A stretch of 64,000 nucleotides of DNA from Echiichthys vipera (lineage: Eukaryota > Chordata > Actinopteri > Perciformes > Trachinidae): the NCBI GenBank assembly GCA_963691815.1, contig OY829659.1, positions 15,660,741 through 15,724,740 on the forward strand. The letters run 5' to 3'. Shown one piece after another: positions 49,201-63,654 of this stretch. Made by a program: the position numbers and the translations under genes. Position 1 is the first letter of the stretch. Each line of letters begins with the position of its first letter. The notes under the pieces are model-generated. The model saw nothing but the letters and a program-made list of their open reading frames with translations, did no database searches and had not been told where the DNA came from.

Positions 49201-50472
49201 GCGGGCTGCCTCATTACTGAAATAAAAAAATCTGCTCATCCAGAAGCAATATCTATTGTCAGTACAGACAGAGGAGATAAAGAAAAACGAACATAAATAT
49301 AGTTTGTTTCAATGTATGTTCTGTGAGTGTGAAGTGAATGACTTATGTGACCGGAAAGTGCTGGTGAAGCCCCCTTAAAGACAGACATGACAATCAATGT
49401 CAGTGACATCTGGAGGCCCCGAGGAAGGGGGCTATTTTCTCAAGGTCAGCTGTGCCAAGGTCAACTGAGATTCCAAACCGGAGTGTCAGCCTACTAATGA
49501 CTCTGCTTAGCAACAGCTGAGATCGGGCTCACAGGAAGAGACAAAATATCACAACCACTGCCTCATTTCCAATGCAGCAACTAGATGGATGCATTCAAAA
49601 TCAAGCGTGGCTGTTTGACATTTAGAAATCAAAGTGAAACAGCGAGAAAGTGTTAAAGCAAGGAAGTGATCCTGGGTGGATTTGGCTCTTTGACGTTTGC
49701 GCAGCACATAGCTGTCACCATGGTAACCGCAGTCTTAAGGGTAGCAACTAGAGTATGTGTGAGAGAGATGTGTAAGGGCGGAGTGAGGATGAGAGACAGG
49801 GGGAGAGAGAGAGAGAGGGAGAAGAAAGGATGCAAGCGAGAAGGTAGGAGATAATGTGTAAGAAATACAATGGGAGGACGAGTGGGAGAGGCAGAAATAA
49901 AAGAAAAGGTAACAGGAGAGCGATGGAGAATTGGAGCAAAAACAGAGAAAAACGGAAGAGCGAAACAAAGAAACACAGAGAGGTATCCAGTGAGCAGCTG
50001 CAGCCCGGCCACTGTATCGCTCCATAAGAGAGATGTCCATGAGCAAAGCCTGTGCCAAGCCTGCTGGGAAGGCACTGCAGTAGCATCTCAGAGAGGGAGA
50101 GATGACAAACATCAGCACTGAGCATGCTCCACTCCCAAGGCCACTGAGGAAATGAGGTTTCAGCTCTTTCGCCTCTTTTAGTTTGTTCAGTTCTCCAGCT
50201 CAATACAGGCTCCATCTGTCACTTATCCAGCTTGCATGAGCACATCACACCACCACTGCCTCTCTCTCTGCTTCAGATGTGGCTCCACGCTAGATAAGAA
50301 TTTGACCGATGTGTCAGATAACTGATTGATCTAATGGTAAGAGGCATCTTTCCCACTTATGGCCCGGCTGACTCATATTGTGACAGGTTTGATTGGGGCT
50401 GAGAGGAACGAGAGATGAGCATAGCAACTCATCAGCCAATGGGGCATGATACTGCAATAACAGGCCAGCAGC

Positions 50473-50582
<110 letters not shown>

Positions 50583-50912
50583 AGCCGTGTTGCCAGATGT
50601 GATCTCTGCGCCTGCGAACTCTTACTGATCGTCTTCCTTATCTGGAATGCTGCCAGAGCTGCACCGCAAATGACAGCCATACATTTGTGTCAGACCTGCA
50701 ATTAACCTGAGGTTGATTTATTTATTTATTTTGCGCTCTTTCTGCTTGTTGCGCTGACAGGCAGACAAACAGACATCCTCCCGATGAGGCACAATTGCAT
50801 GCTTTTCCGTTTCATCACCTGAAAATTGACGCCTCTTTTGGGCATCAGTCACAGTTATGCGATGAAGCGTGTGTATGTGAGAGAGACAAAATTTTTGTGT
50901 GCACTGTATGTA

Positions 50913-50916
<4 letters not shown>

Positions 50917-50966
<50 letters not shown>
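50917..50966. repeat. (GT)n microsatellite
   Basis: About 24 GT units following a short tatg repeat (50906-50917). In opposite orientation to the AC array at 50475-50577. Confidence 0.96.
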
Positions 50967-50968
<2 letters not shown>

Positions 50969-51329
50969 AGAACAATAGAAACTGCAGAGGATGTCAATCG
51001 CCACTCAACTTCTGCCGTAACTAAAGTACCAAATGCAGTAAAATAATGTTCCGCTTGCTGATGACATTAGATTAGTAGATAAAAATATGAGTATCAACGT
51101 AGCCATGCTACAACTTCATATTTCTTCGATGATAACAAAGGGGCCTCTGGATAGAACAATTATAGCTTATTGTACATTTTTGGCGATACTGAAATAGCAC
51201 AAATATTTCTAATGACAGATGCTGTCTGAGCGTGACTTTGATGATCCTCTTAAACAAAAATCCGCTCTATCTTCTTAAGGCTGCCAGATTGAATCTCTCT
51301 GCCACTTCTGTATTTTTCCTCTTTTTTTT

Positions 51330-51485
51330 TTACTACTGTAAATATTAATTTCTAAGTTTAAATTTGAGTTTTTCTAATATATGTTGTCTGTATGATTTTT
51401 GTTGTTTGTATATCTGGATTTTTGTAGAAAAAATAATTTCCCCGGGGGATTAGTAAAGTATTTCTGATTCTGATTCTGATTCAGA
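51330..51485 (+). mobile_element. CR1-like LINE 3' tail with gattct repeats
   Basis: Ends aataatttccccgggggatt, then agtaaagtatttctgattct with further gattct units before cagatg. It is the forward counterpart of the reversed tail at 18062-18112; the two share the ccc(c)gggg hairpin, the ta-aagtatttct block and the 6-bp terminal repeat. The AT-rich part before it (tgtaaatattaatttc and on) probably belongs to the same element. Confidence 0.65.
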
Positions 51486-52162
51486 TGTATACATATTTAT
51501 TTTTCTTCCTCTCTGTCTGTCTTTCTCTCTCTCTCTCTCTCTCTATGCCTGTCTCCCTCCCTTCTGTCTAAGAGAGAGGTTTGTTTGAAAAAGGTTTGTG
51601 TGACTGTGAGCAGATTGACTTGAAGATAGAGGCTGGAAGCAGATCTCTTCCACCTCCTCATTCTGCTCTTTCTCTCCCGCTCTCGCCCAGATGAATAGAC
51701 AAACGGTCTCCCACATGCTCTCACAGTTTATCAAACACACACCCACATGAACCAGGTCTTCATGCAAACACATATGTGCGCTCTCACCAGAGAGAACAAC
51801 ACACACTCAATCTAAGTGTCCCCGGGCCGACAAAGTATACACTGTCACACTCAAATACAAACAGACCCCCTCAAACACGTACATACGCATACGCATACAA
51901 ACACACAGGTGCATCCAAATGTAAATAGAAGAAGCACAAGGGTCACTGATGCGTTCAAAATGGGCCTGTTTTCCACTCATAGTGCACCTAATACAAACGA
52001 AACAGACTTTTAAGACACCGCATCTGAATCATGGCTTGTTGTGGGTTTTCTCCCATTACGCACATATATTTCTCTAGAAAACAGGCCGACTAACTTGTTA
52101 GACATGTTACGTCTACATTATGAAAAAAATATGCAAATAAAAATTAAAGAAACTAATAAGTC

Positions 52163-52432
52163 TTAAAGGTCCCATAATGTAAAAAAAAATAGATTCCATG
52201 TATTTTTTGATAATAAAGCAGTCAAGTTGCTATATCAATAATGTGAAAGTAGCAAAACGCTCAAACCACAGAGAAATGCACACTGCCCCTACTCAAAAAC
52301 TTTGCGTTAAAATAAGCTTCTGTATCATTGTAATGTCACTATTACACTGCCGCTTCAGTGCAGCTCGTCAACATGTTCCAGTAGAAACCCAAAATATAAG
52401 CATGAACCTGATAATAAGTATAATATGGGGCC
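52163..52432 (+). mobile_element. TTAA-type nonautonomous element, nearly complete short copy
   Basis: Begins ttaaaggtcccataatgt and ends gttccagtagaaaccc, aagcatgaacctgataat, ataatatgggg. The first and last bases form an imperfect inverted pair (ggtcccata-at against at-atatgggg). It belongs with 26510-27343 and 32500-32824; the right TTAA is not preserved. Confidence 0.65.
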
Positions 52433-55400
52433 GCATTTTCTATAGCCATGAATGTTATAATTTTTACCGTTTGTACTTGCACACTTGGACACTGCATTAT
52501 TTATGATCTTAAAAAATGATTCCTGAACCTTCACACATTTATTTTAAAGCAAACCCTACCCTTACTACAATAGTAAATAAACATTTAAACTGTGGATTGA
52601 AATACATTAATGATACATTTCACATCACAGTAAATGAGTATCTATTTAAGGGTTAGGGTTTGTCGTACATGTTTAAAATCAAAAACTGCACAAGTGTAAA
52701 TTTAAATGAGGGAAAACAAGGGAAGGTTGTGCTCTTATCAGTAACCGTCCCCCTTCAAAAACATGCGTGCATCCGCTCTCTGCTTTGCATTCTTCGCATC
52801 AAATCAAATTCCTTTTGTGCTCTGCACTTGTCCTTTATCTCCAGAATGTGCTCTTAGAGCAGCACAAACATGTCACAATGAGGACACTGAGGAGTTTCAC
52901 ACAAGAGTGAAACCAGCTTCTTGGTCAAATCATTTGCATTTTTGTTTTTGCCTCTCATGACTGAGCTTGGGCTTATCAACAGTCTGTCTTATCTCTTTGT
53001 TTGTTTTTCACCAATGAAGGCTTTTCCTGGAAAACAGGCCACTACGCATGTGTAAGCTTAGATCACGCTTTGTCGGCATAAGCCCAGATCAAGGCGGTTT
53101 CAAACTGAGTGAGCTTCGTAGGGTGGGCAAGAGAGTGGCCCCAATTGACGGTGCCAGGATGGCCTCACACTGTGCTCAGGCAAGCCAAACATGGCTGAAA
53201 ATAAGCCAGGACCGTGGTTGGGTCATCTCAGAGCCACAGGATGATTGCACATGCATACAAAAACCCTCTCCATCCCCCTAGAAGCTGTTGAATTTATCAC
53301 CAAGAGCACCAGTGACTGACAACCCCAGTACTAAGAAGGAGGTCAAAGCTAGCTAAAGCTGTAATTGTTCTAAATAGACAAGCCACCACCAGTATGAGTG
53401 GCTTAGTGATGGAGCAGCAGTCCAAAGGCTTTAGCCAAAAATCTAATAGTTGTAAAATCAGAGAATTATTAGGAATTATTGCTCAAAAAGTCATGCAGTA
53501 ATGATATTATACTAAACCACACTTGTAGACAGGGGAACACGGGTTATTGTAAACTTGTTGACTCCAAAATACAAACTGTTGACCAATATTATATACAGTT
53601 TTGACAGGATAAAAAAAAGAAGCCATCCTTGGTATTATTTGTCATGGTACAATTAGTGTTGTTTTGTAATGCTGGCTTTCTTACAGTGGTTTCTTGGCCC
53701 ATGGCCATGTGTTGTATGATAACTGCTGGCTTGCTAGCCAAATGTCATGGAGACAACAAGGGAATGAAAAGAAACATGCCTAGACAATGCGTAGCAAAAG
53801 TACACATCCCAACAGATGTGATGGAGGAAAAAACGGAAATGGAGCAACAGGGCTCACACTACAGGGACTTTCTGTAACGCTGATCTTACCAGCTTTTACA
53901 AGTACAACAGACCTCTGTGAGGAATGTTGCTTTCTCATTTAGGGTAAAATACCCCCAGAGTTAAGGGGTATCAATATCACAAGGGAGATATATTCCTCTT
54001 TTGTCTACATTTGCTGCAGTGAGGTGATGGTTAGTGTGCTGGTCTGTGGGCCAGCTGGGACACATCTCAGTTCACCCGTGCACACACACGCACCCACACA
54101 CAAACACACGCGCATACTGAGGCTTTCTCTACGCTGCTCACTATCTTTCAACAACAAGCTGAGCAGGGACCAGACGGAAAGAGGTCCTATTTGTGCAGGA
54201 AGATAAATACACTTCTGCACCCAGTCCTGTCCCCTCCAGATTAGAGCAACACAATAATGAGCAGAAGCACCGGTGGAAGGTCAGAAGAAAGCAAGGGTAA
54301 AGGATAGAGTCCCAGCCTACTACCAAAACACACACACACCCCTGCACGCATACATGCAGAAATATTTAGAAACGTGTGCTTTTATCTTTAATAATCAGAA
54401 CTTGATATCAAAATTAGCGATATTGTGTCCCCTGCACTTTGGGTGTGAGTGTAACCATTCAAGTGTGTTACATGTGATGTTAAAGTATCACCCTGTATGA
54501 ATATGGATGAAACCCCTGTGGGGAATTTTTGCTATCTTTCCCAAATCATTCACTCTGAAAAAGCGCCAAAATTTACAACTTGATGGCGTCACAGTTTTTT
54601 TTTAGAAACACAGTCAGCACGCATGAGTGGCTGTGGGTGTCGAGTAGGGCATCTCATAGTGGGATGACGGTGAATTGAAATGCGTCTAAATATCCCAAAC
54701 CATACTGTACATTTTCAGGAATACGTGTGTCGAGTTGTTTACAAGTTACTCTGTGAGTCAGCAATGTCCTAATCTTTTATCAGCTCCTCCTCTGCATTGC
54801 GTTCAGGATGGCAAGGATTAATTGTCATAAATTAGGCAATTCATCTCTGCCTCTCTATGAATGTGTTTCGCTTAACCCCGCTGAAACAGACCTCAGGCTC
54901 CAAGTAGGAGACCCCTTCACTGTTGAGGGAGTCATGATTTTTCTCTGCTAACAAGCCATTCCATTCTGTTTAAAGTCTTTTCATGTTAAGACACACATCA
55001 ATCCACACCTACAACATACCTGAGGAAACAAACCTTCTCTCAGGATATGTGCAGTGTGTGTGGGGTGAACATGGCCGGACACGTCCCTTAAACACACCAG
55101 GAGGCGCCCAGCGGGAGTGCCGGCAGCCCCTCTTTTCAACACTTCGGCACGCTGCACACAAACACAGTTGCCCTTCCCATGGTCCTTTTGTTCCCTATCG
55201 TCTTGTTGGAGTTCCTGTCATGGACTCTGTCAGCTTTCTCTCTGGACATTTATAACTGACAGTTATATTACACCTTTGGACAAACACTCATTTCAATGCA
55301 ATTTTTTTTTTCAGGAGTACGTGGCGCTAATTATACTTGAATCACTGAGCAAATGCAGACAAACTTTAATCTTACTTGCTTGCCAACACAGAATTATAGC

Positions 55401-58400
55401 AAATGCACTTTGCACTTTGGAAATGAAAATTCAGACAATTACCGAAAGAAAAAACACACCCAAGCACTGACAATCATCTACACAGACCTCGGAGGAAATG
55501 GACTTAAAGTATATTGTGTGCATACCGAACTCTCTGAAGCTAAATTTGATGCAGCTCAATAGGAAGAAACATGTTTTAGTTCATGCATGTTTTCAAAAAT
55601 GGTTGTAAAGGTAGAATATGTGGGCATGTTATGTTAGTCGCATACCAGTCCCAGTACTTTATGACTAAAACATGACCTAAAACAAATGGCCAAAGGGCTG
55701 CTGTTTATAATACTTAAATCATGATACATGACATGCTAAAATAAATCCAGGAGAAGACGCAGAAACTGGTGCATAGTAAGAGTGAAGCTGTGACCAGGAG
55801 GTGCTATGGTAAATGAATGCCGGAGAATGAGTCTGCAGTGAAATGTTATCTCCTGCACTGTCCTTCAGTGTCATGCTGCTTCCTGTGAAACTGCCTGACA
55901 CATTGGCGAGAAGACCCTGCAACGGAGAAGCACCCATTGCTAAGAATGAGTAACTGAGGAGCAGGTTTCATGCTCAAGCCACTATAATAAAATCAATCCT
56001 ACAAGCTGAATATTCTATATAAACTGTGTTGGCTGCAAACAAATCAACCTTCTCGGGATAAACAAAGTTGTCCGAATCTAATTCTGAACAGCACTGACTT
56101 CCATGCACTTTTGACTCATCCGAGCACCACTTACTAAACACAAAAAGATGCACAGACATAAACACACACCTAAAAAAAAACGAAGACACGTAGCATATAA
56201 AAATTGCGACATTGCTCAAGTTTAAACCTGTGTCTGCCGTCCACATTGGCAACAAGACAATGCAGATATTCTTTAAACTTTTGTGTGTCATTGCTCTATA
56301 AATAAACTGAAGCTGAGGCTGACACTGAAGGCATTAAGCTGTTTACACAAACCTTTGATACCCTGCGATTGAGGATCACTGAAGACATCTATAAAACCAG
56401 TTTATGGAATATTATGGAATGTGTTTTCGGAGTGCTACGCCCACAGCTAGAAAAATCTACAAGAGAAAGAACATGAAAAATTTGTGCCCGCCAGCTTCAC
56501 CCTCCTTTCTTGGACGGCGCAATAGTAAGTTACTTACAACATGCCAAAACAATGTTGATCTCAACAGTAATTTGTGTGATCTTGACGCTCCTGACATCAA
56601 GCCTGGTGTGACGGGCAATTATACTGCACATAAGAAGTATCCATCAACAGTGAATCTGACCCTGTGTCAGTATGAGTTTGCAGAGATAACAAGCACCAGA
56701 CGTGGGTATAAAAAGATTTAACATGCCACAGTAACCAGTCTGATATTTGAGGGAGCAAAGCAGCTTAATCAGGTTTTAGATCATTGAAAAATGAGCTTAT
56801 CTGGGGTATTCAGAGTTATGCCATTTACATGCATTGATCCAGAGCTGGCTTACCGAACTAAACAGGGTTAATAATGGCGCTGTCGATAGACGCAAACAAA
56901 GCCAAATGCGTATGACAAAAGGTTAATAGTCCTGACAGAAATTTTTGGAAGCTTTTGTTTTTTACCCAAGTATTAGCCAGCCTGTTGGCCATGTATATGT
57001 AGTACAGATTTAGGGCATAAAACTACTTTATTTTCTGTTTAGAACACATACCAGACTGAGATGCAGATTCTAAAACTGGCAGACTGGCAATAATATTTTT
57101 TTTACTGTTGGTGAATGATTGATGTGATTTGTTCTGTTGTTTTCTGGTTACAAAATGAAAAATCGGTGGTGGGTCATGCTAAAATAGAGACAAAGAGACC
57201 TATTTTTTCCTATACACCTGCTTTCGTTGTACAGTGAGTGTATCTTTCACACTTGCCTATTACTAATGTGCGTTTATTTATTACTTTTACTTTGGCACCC
57301 GTTTTTCTTGTTATACTGATACTATTTGTGACTGTAAAGGGTTAATTTAGTCAACAAACCTTTCATGCTGTGCACAGAAAAAAAAGCTTTAAATATTTAA
57401 TTACATGCACTGGCTGCAGCCTGCGAAGGGAGAGTATTGCAGCCCAAGATAGCTGCAAATTACTGAATGATTCAAAAGGCAGGGTAAACTTAAACTGCCT
57501 TCACAAAGCAGAGTGGTGGTAAAGAGCAGGCCAGTATAAACACATTAAACAGTGGCATCTGTGGTTTTAATACGCCATATTATAAAGCAGGTTTGTGTTC
57601 CATGTTTTTTCATTTGTTTGTCATGTGTTATTTTAATGTTGCTATGTGCCTTATATTGCTAAATGTTAAGTATGATCAAAAAGAAACAAATTTGTATTCA
57701 GGACGCCATGTTTGTAAGGTATCAATCTTATCTAATACTGTTGTATTTAGAAATTACTGTTGTTTTTGGGAATTATCCAGCACCAGGGGCAGGAGGGGGG
57801 TGTATTTAAAACAACACCACATCTGGAAATTATAACTGCATCTTTTTGACCACAGTCTCACACCATACATGATGGCTTCTACCCATTACAGTTAGTTTAG
57901 TCAAAAGAACACACCGGCTTATAGCTGACTGCAGTATTAACAGCACAGGAGTAACACTAGAAAGATGGCTTCCTTTGTGAACAAAGTCAAAATCCAAATG
58001 GCAGGGACTTTCACAGTTGTTATCCCGTTCATATCTCACAGGCTGTTGCCGTGACTGTGGGCTTTTGAGTGTTTTTGACACAGCTCCAGCCGCAGGGGCA
58101 GGGAGTCTAACAACTGCTCTGGCATTCCCAACGGACTCATCCCTTTCAAGTTTTCAGTGTTTCTCCTGCTTCCTGATCCTGATCATATACTGCCTCATTG
58201 TGGTGAAGGCAACATTCTTCAGTGGGTTGAAAAAAATCAGAGTCCTAATTGTTGGAAAAGCAGAGAGATAGGGTGCACACTGTGTTCCCAAAAGCTATAG
58301 CCCAAATACTGTAATTCTTTTTTTTTTTTTTTTGTTAGAATGCTGTTCTGTTTAGTACAACATTTGCTGTAAATTCTTCTTTGTCGTCTCAGATTACAGT

Positions 58401-59896
58401 TATAGATAGTATGAAGGAGTTGTTACTGAACAAACAGCTGCTAGCCAGAAACAGTATCCAATAGTGATACACATAAGGGACACAGTCAAAAGTATTAAAC
58501 TATATAAAGGTTTAGGAATCTCATCCGTGTTTCAGAGTTATTTCAGTTCTGCAGCCAGCAAAATATCTATGATTAAATGATAATTACAGTGTAATTTCAT
58601 TGTGATTGCAACTTTAATGCAAGGGATTGTGTTTCCTGTTCACCTTACTGCAGTTCATCTGATGTTTATATTTAAGGAATAAATGCTAGATGTAAATACA
58701 GTTTAATGCTCTGGATAAACATCTCAAGTTATTTAGCAAATGGTGCAACGTGCAACATCTGTGATGGAAAAGCTACCCATAGCAGTAATCAAACAACCCT
58801 CCTATGATAAACCAAACACCACAATTGTCATTTTACAAATTAATCTTAGATACATGGTCATATAATAAAGATGTTTACATGACCCCTCTTTTTATCGTCT
58901 TATATTTATAGCTAGGTTATGTCTTAAATTCCGCATAAATATTTCTCTAGTTATAAGCCTACTATGAAAAAAGGACATATTCTTTATTCAGACCTAGCAG
59001 ATGTAGCTGTGGAATTACACACAAATACCAAATATCTCATGGCTTAATACTGACAGCATAAGACAAAAATGCAAATGCAATGCTACCACCAAAGCCGCAA
59101 GTCATAAATGCATGTCCTCTCTGAAAATAGTACAATTCTGTTCTAAATAGTTTTGCAGCTCCAAAAGCAGCTTTCATCCCATTTTATGAATTCAAACTCG
59201 AGATTAATGGAGATTATTGGCAGTGACATTATGTACTAACTGCAACACTAATCTGCATTCACACCAGCAGCAGCTGATCCAATCTCGCTCCTCTGTCTGA
59301 TGGCAGATTTCAGCTGGCTGTTTGCAAGCTGCAATGTTGCAGCAGTACTGTAGATGAGGATTTTCTAAAAAGAATTAGGTTACATATATTATAGATAAAA
59401 AAACAATCTTTCTCTTTTCATACAAAGAAAAGGTTGACTTGTTTGTTAAGGTTCTCGTAATGAGAATACATGTAGCCTTGGTTGGAAAACGTTGGTAGAA
59501 AGAGCCTGGCTATCATGTCGAGGCACTAGAAGATGAACCAATAAAATCCAACACATCGTCCTCTATTCTTTAACCATTGTACCTACAAATATGAATATAA
59601 AATAGCATATGGCTCACCTGACATAGATGTGGATATGATTATTATTGATTATTAATACAAAACACAGTCAGGCGATAAAACATGTTTTAAAGTCATAACC
59701 TGTAAGATTTGAAATACGTTGTTCCTAGCGGCCTCTTTGGTGGTAATATGTAATTGCCTGTTCTTTCAGAGCCCTCCATCTTGTCATATTTGCAGTCACT
59801 ATGTGTGTTAACTTTTTTCTGCTCTTTTGAAAACTTTATTAAAAAAACATTTATCTCTCTATTTCCGGTCCGTCCCCTATATGTTACCCCCATTAA

Positions 59897-59898
<2 letters not shown>

Positions 59899-59960
<62 letters not shown>
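59899..59960. repeat. (AC)n microsatellite
   Basis: About 31 uninterrupted AC units. No gene nearby. Confidence 0.97.
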
Positions 59961-59963
<3 letters not shown>

Positions 59964-61339
59964 CCTATTACACTTTTGCCCTTACTACAAGCCTGACTCG
60001 TGCGTTTTATGCATCTGCACTCTCCGCATCTCTGCATTGTCACTGCAGCCAGGAAATGACAGTAACGGCACTGAAGAAGCCCTTTCTACCTGTATATAGT
60101 AGTACAGATGAGACATCCCAACCATACAGAAGTCCTGTCAACTGTGTGCAAACACAAAACAAATAATACTTTAACAACATTTATATAGCACTTAGACCTG
60201 CTTTATAATAAATAGGACACAGAAATATCATGTTTTACGGTATGGGACATTTGAATTCTTTGAAGCTCTCTCTGAAAAAGTTTGCAGTTATGTGGAGAAT
60301 TAATTTGATAACATTACAAGCCTTAACTGCATGGCGTTGCAGACTTGTTCTCCTAGTTCTTATGCAGTCGAACTTAGAGTAAGCCCATTATTCTCCACGA
60401 GCCCCGACATAATTCTGTATTACAGCATGGAAATTTATAATCATCCAAAGTATTGCTTTGGTGTGTGTGAAATCAAAGGGCATGTGAAACAGACACTCAA
60501 AACTGTGGAAAATATATGTCACAGTAGAGTAGTTAAACCACTCATGTAGAACTAAACTCATGTTAAACCACTAATAATGGCTGCCAGTACTTTAGTTCTG
60601 TGGTGAAGCACATTAGAGCAGGTGATATCAACTTAAGCAAACAGTGCTGTAGCTCATCAAAGTCGTTTTTCATCAGATGTGGATCTTTTGTTGGGATAAG
60701 AGTATGTACAGTGTAATCTGAGGTTTCTGACTTACTGTAGTCTATCAAAACATAACATAACTTTGTTTTCACTTTCTCATTTTGTAAGTCTTTTAGGAGT
60801 GTAAAGCTGAAAATCTCACAAATCTCACACGATTCCTGTACTTGGCATTCCTTTAGTTCAGTGTGAACTTTGAAGCTGTATAATTAACTAACTAATTCAA
60901 TTAGAATGAAAGGGAAATACAATTTAACATAATCAAATTTCAGATATTTTTCTACACCCAAAAAGACAATGAATTTCTTCTCTTTTTCCACCTACTTTTC
61001 ATTTCCTTTTCTCAAATTTGGACATTGGCACGGTTATTACACTAATGTGCTCATGATCTCATCTGTGACGTAATCACATTATGGATATACCTATCAAAGG
61101 TCTGTTAGTGTGACATACAAGAAAAGCTGCTTAGACCTGTCTCAACTGATAACCTTTGTGATGGCTGCATTACATCAGAGCATTAATTGTTACATGTTAC
61201 ACCTGTGCTTGTCTTGGTATAGTCTGGCTCTCCAGATGCACAGTACTGGGATAATGTCTGTACATCTAGTGTGTCTCTCTAGTGCCAAATGAACAGGCAT
61301 TATCCTCCCCTACCGTTATCTCATTAACTTCCTGTTAAT

Positions 61340-62389
61340 GAACAGCTGTCTGGAAAACTGGGTGAGACTTTCTGGCACAGCATTAAAATGGTTTGAATCC
61401 TACTATAAGGACAGGGACTACTTTGTGTCTATAGGGAAATACACATCTGAGCGGGCAATAATTACATGTGGAGTTCCCCAAGGCTCCATTCTGGGGCCTC
61501 TTCTGTTTAATATATACATGCTGCCACTGGCTCAGATCATGAAAAACAACAACATAGGTTACCATAGCTATGCAGATGACACACAAATCTACATAACTAT
61601 ATCACCAGACGACTATAGTCCAATACAAGCACTGAGCAGATGCATCAAGCAAATCAACGATTGGATGGAGCAGAATTTTTTCCAATTAAACAAAGAAAAA
61701 ACTGAAATTATTGGTTTTGGAGCCAAGGAAGAACGATCAAAAGTCAGCACCCAACTCCAAGCAGTAATGCTAAAAACCACAAACCAAGCCAGAAACCTAG
61801 GTGTAATCATGGACTCAGACCTGAACTTCAACAGCCACATTAAAACAACTACAAAGTCAGCCTACTATCACCTAAAGCATATATCAAGGATTAAACGACT
61901 TATGTGTCAGCAGGACTTAGAAAAACTTGTCCATGTATTTATCTTCAGCAGGCTCGACTACAGTGTCTTTACAGGTCTCCCTAAAAAGTCCATCAGACAG
62001 CTGCAGTTAATCCAGAACGCTGCTGCTTGAGTCCTCACTAAGACCAAAAAAGTCGATCATATCACTCCAGTCCTCAGATCTTTAAACTGGCTTCCTGTGT
62101 CAAAGAATTGATTTCAAAGTGCTTCTGTTGGTTTACAAAGCACTGAATGGTTTAGGAGCGAAATACATTTTAGATCTTCTGCTCAGCTACGAACCATCAA
62201 GACCTCTCAGATCATCTAGCACAGGTTTTATGCATTTTAAATCTTGTATTTGTTTTAATTGACCTTTTATATGTTTTAAATGTATATGTTTTATGTGTTA
62301 TTTCTCCCAGTGTTTTTAATGTTTTATGTGAAGCACTTTGAATTGCCTTGTTGTTGAATTGGGCTTTACAAAAAACCTTGCCTTGCCTA
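61340..62389 (+). mobile_element. decayed CR1/L2-type LINE, reverse transcriptase 3' half and tail
   Basis: An open frame from 61338 to 62030 encodes the palm part of a non-LTR reverse transcriptase. Visible motifs are ITCGVPQGSILGPLLFNIY, the catalytic YADDTQIY, QLNKEKTEIIGFG, ARNLGVIMDSDLNFNSHIK and RQLQLIQNAAA. The frame then meets a TGA where the family has Arg (a CpG-decay type change), and a 2-base loss near 62098 shifts the frame. The 3' tail gaagcactttgaattgcctt and the ccttgccttgcct end fit fish L2-like elements. The 5' part (endonuclease and RT start) is missing, as is usual for 5'-truncated insertions. It is not functional. Confidence 0.9.
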
Positions 62390-62444
62390 TCTCCACTATC
62401 TATTTTTCAAGGGCACCAACACTGCATTCAGAGTTTAACATGCG

Positions 62445-62575
62445 AGTTTAGCGGGCCCAAGGCAATCGTAAATACTTTAAAGAAACAATCATTTTTTCAC
62501 CTGTCCCAAACCATACCCCAGTGCTGACACAGTGCTGTGGAGATACGTCTAGCAAAGCGACACAGTATGACAAGT
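62445..62575 (+). repeat. interspersed repeat, tagtctggct / tttaaagaaat family, copy 3
   Basis: Shares cccaaggcaatcgtaaatac, tttaaagaaacaatc and gctgacacagtgctgtggag, then tctagcaaagcgac, with the copy at 63655-63905, in the same order. The first part of the family is missing. Confidence 0.55.
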
Positions 62576-63012
62576 CACATTGTACACGCTGAGACAGATA
62601 AAAGTCTTGCTGCTGTGTTTAATTTTAATGATTCATTTATAATAATTTCATTTATATTTATTTTAGGTTTAGATTTTGTCCCTAGAAATGAAACAGAAAC
62701 CAAGAGTGTTGAGTTAGGCACAAATATCTACGAATGTCTGTGACATATTCTACATATATACTCATTGAAACTAGTGAAAGTTCTGTTATATGACGTCAAT
62801 ACAATGGTCAAAAGACCATTCACTGTCTCTTTTCCCATATAAAATAGGCGAGACCTTGAATCTTGAGATTTTCCGTAGCTGACGGAAGAATAGCTTCCAG
62901 CTACGCTAAAGCTAAAGGGGATCCAAATAAACAAAAAACAAACACAACGCAAAGCTGAGCTGCGCCTGAGCTGCTCCAGCCTGTTAACATTGGCACAGAA
63001 ATAAAAAAAACA

Positions 63013-63080
63013 CATGCGATGCTGATGCACATGCCATGCTGATGCATATGCAATGCATATGCGATGCTGATGCATGCGTT
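63013..63080. repeat. short tandem repeat, atgcgatgctgatgc-type unit
   Basis: About four variant copies of a 15- to 18-base unit (catgcgatgctgatgcac, atgccatgctgatgcat, atgcaatgcat, atgcgatgctgatgcat). Each unit contains inverted gcat/atgc pieces, so the tract can fold on itself. Confidence 0.8.
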
Positions 63081-63654
63081 CTGGCCCCGCAGTAACAATC
63101 TTTGAACTTCAGAGGGTGTGATGCAAAATTTACTGGTCCACTTTACTGATCCAGTAGCACCAGGCAGCTGTTCTTTACTAAAACTGTTAAAGAAACTGCC
63201 CAGCACCAAATGGAAGACAAAGTTAGCTAGCAAGCTACAGATCCATTGCATTTTTTTTAACACATGGTAGACACCAAAACAAACACACAAGGAGAATAAT
63301 TATTAGACTTACATTCATGAGGTGTTAATATTGCCCTGTGTAACTGTAGATGGATATAGGTTTAAGGCAACTAATAACTAAAGTCAAAGTTTGTGCATGG
63401 CACCTTGTTATGATGTAAATTGTATTTTTAAACTTTGTCGGAATTACTCTGTATGGTATGACTGCATTTTGTATTAGCTAGCAAAACATTAGGTTAGCCT
63501 GTAACTGAAGAAACACAGGTTAGCTGATCATATACGTTTAAATCAATTTAGTTAATTTGCTTTTGGTTTTATATGGCAAAAATATACAGTATGATATACT
63601 TATATCTAACCACATAAAAATCTAATGAAACCGAACAAAGTTGGTAAGTCATTC

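Noticed and set aside
49653..50215. Three overlapping minus-strand frames of 127-155 codons rich in Leu, Ser and Phe
   Set aside because: They mirror a purine-rich + strand tract (49790-49980). No domain or start context supports any of them.
62728..63290. Two overlapping minus-strand frames with HMHQHGMCIS-type repeats
   Set aside because: The His/Met pattern comes from the atgcgatgctgatgc tandem repeat at 63013-63080.
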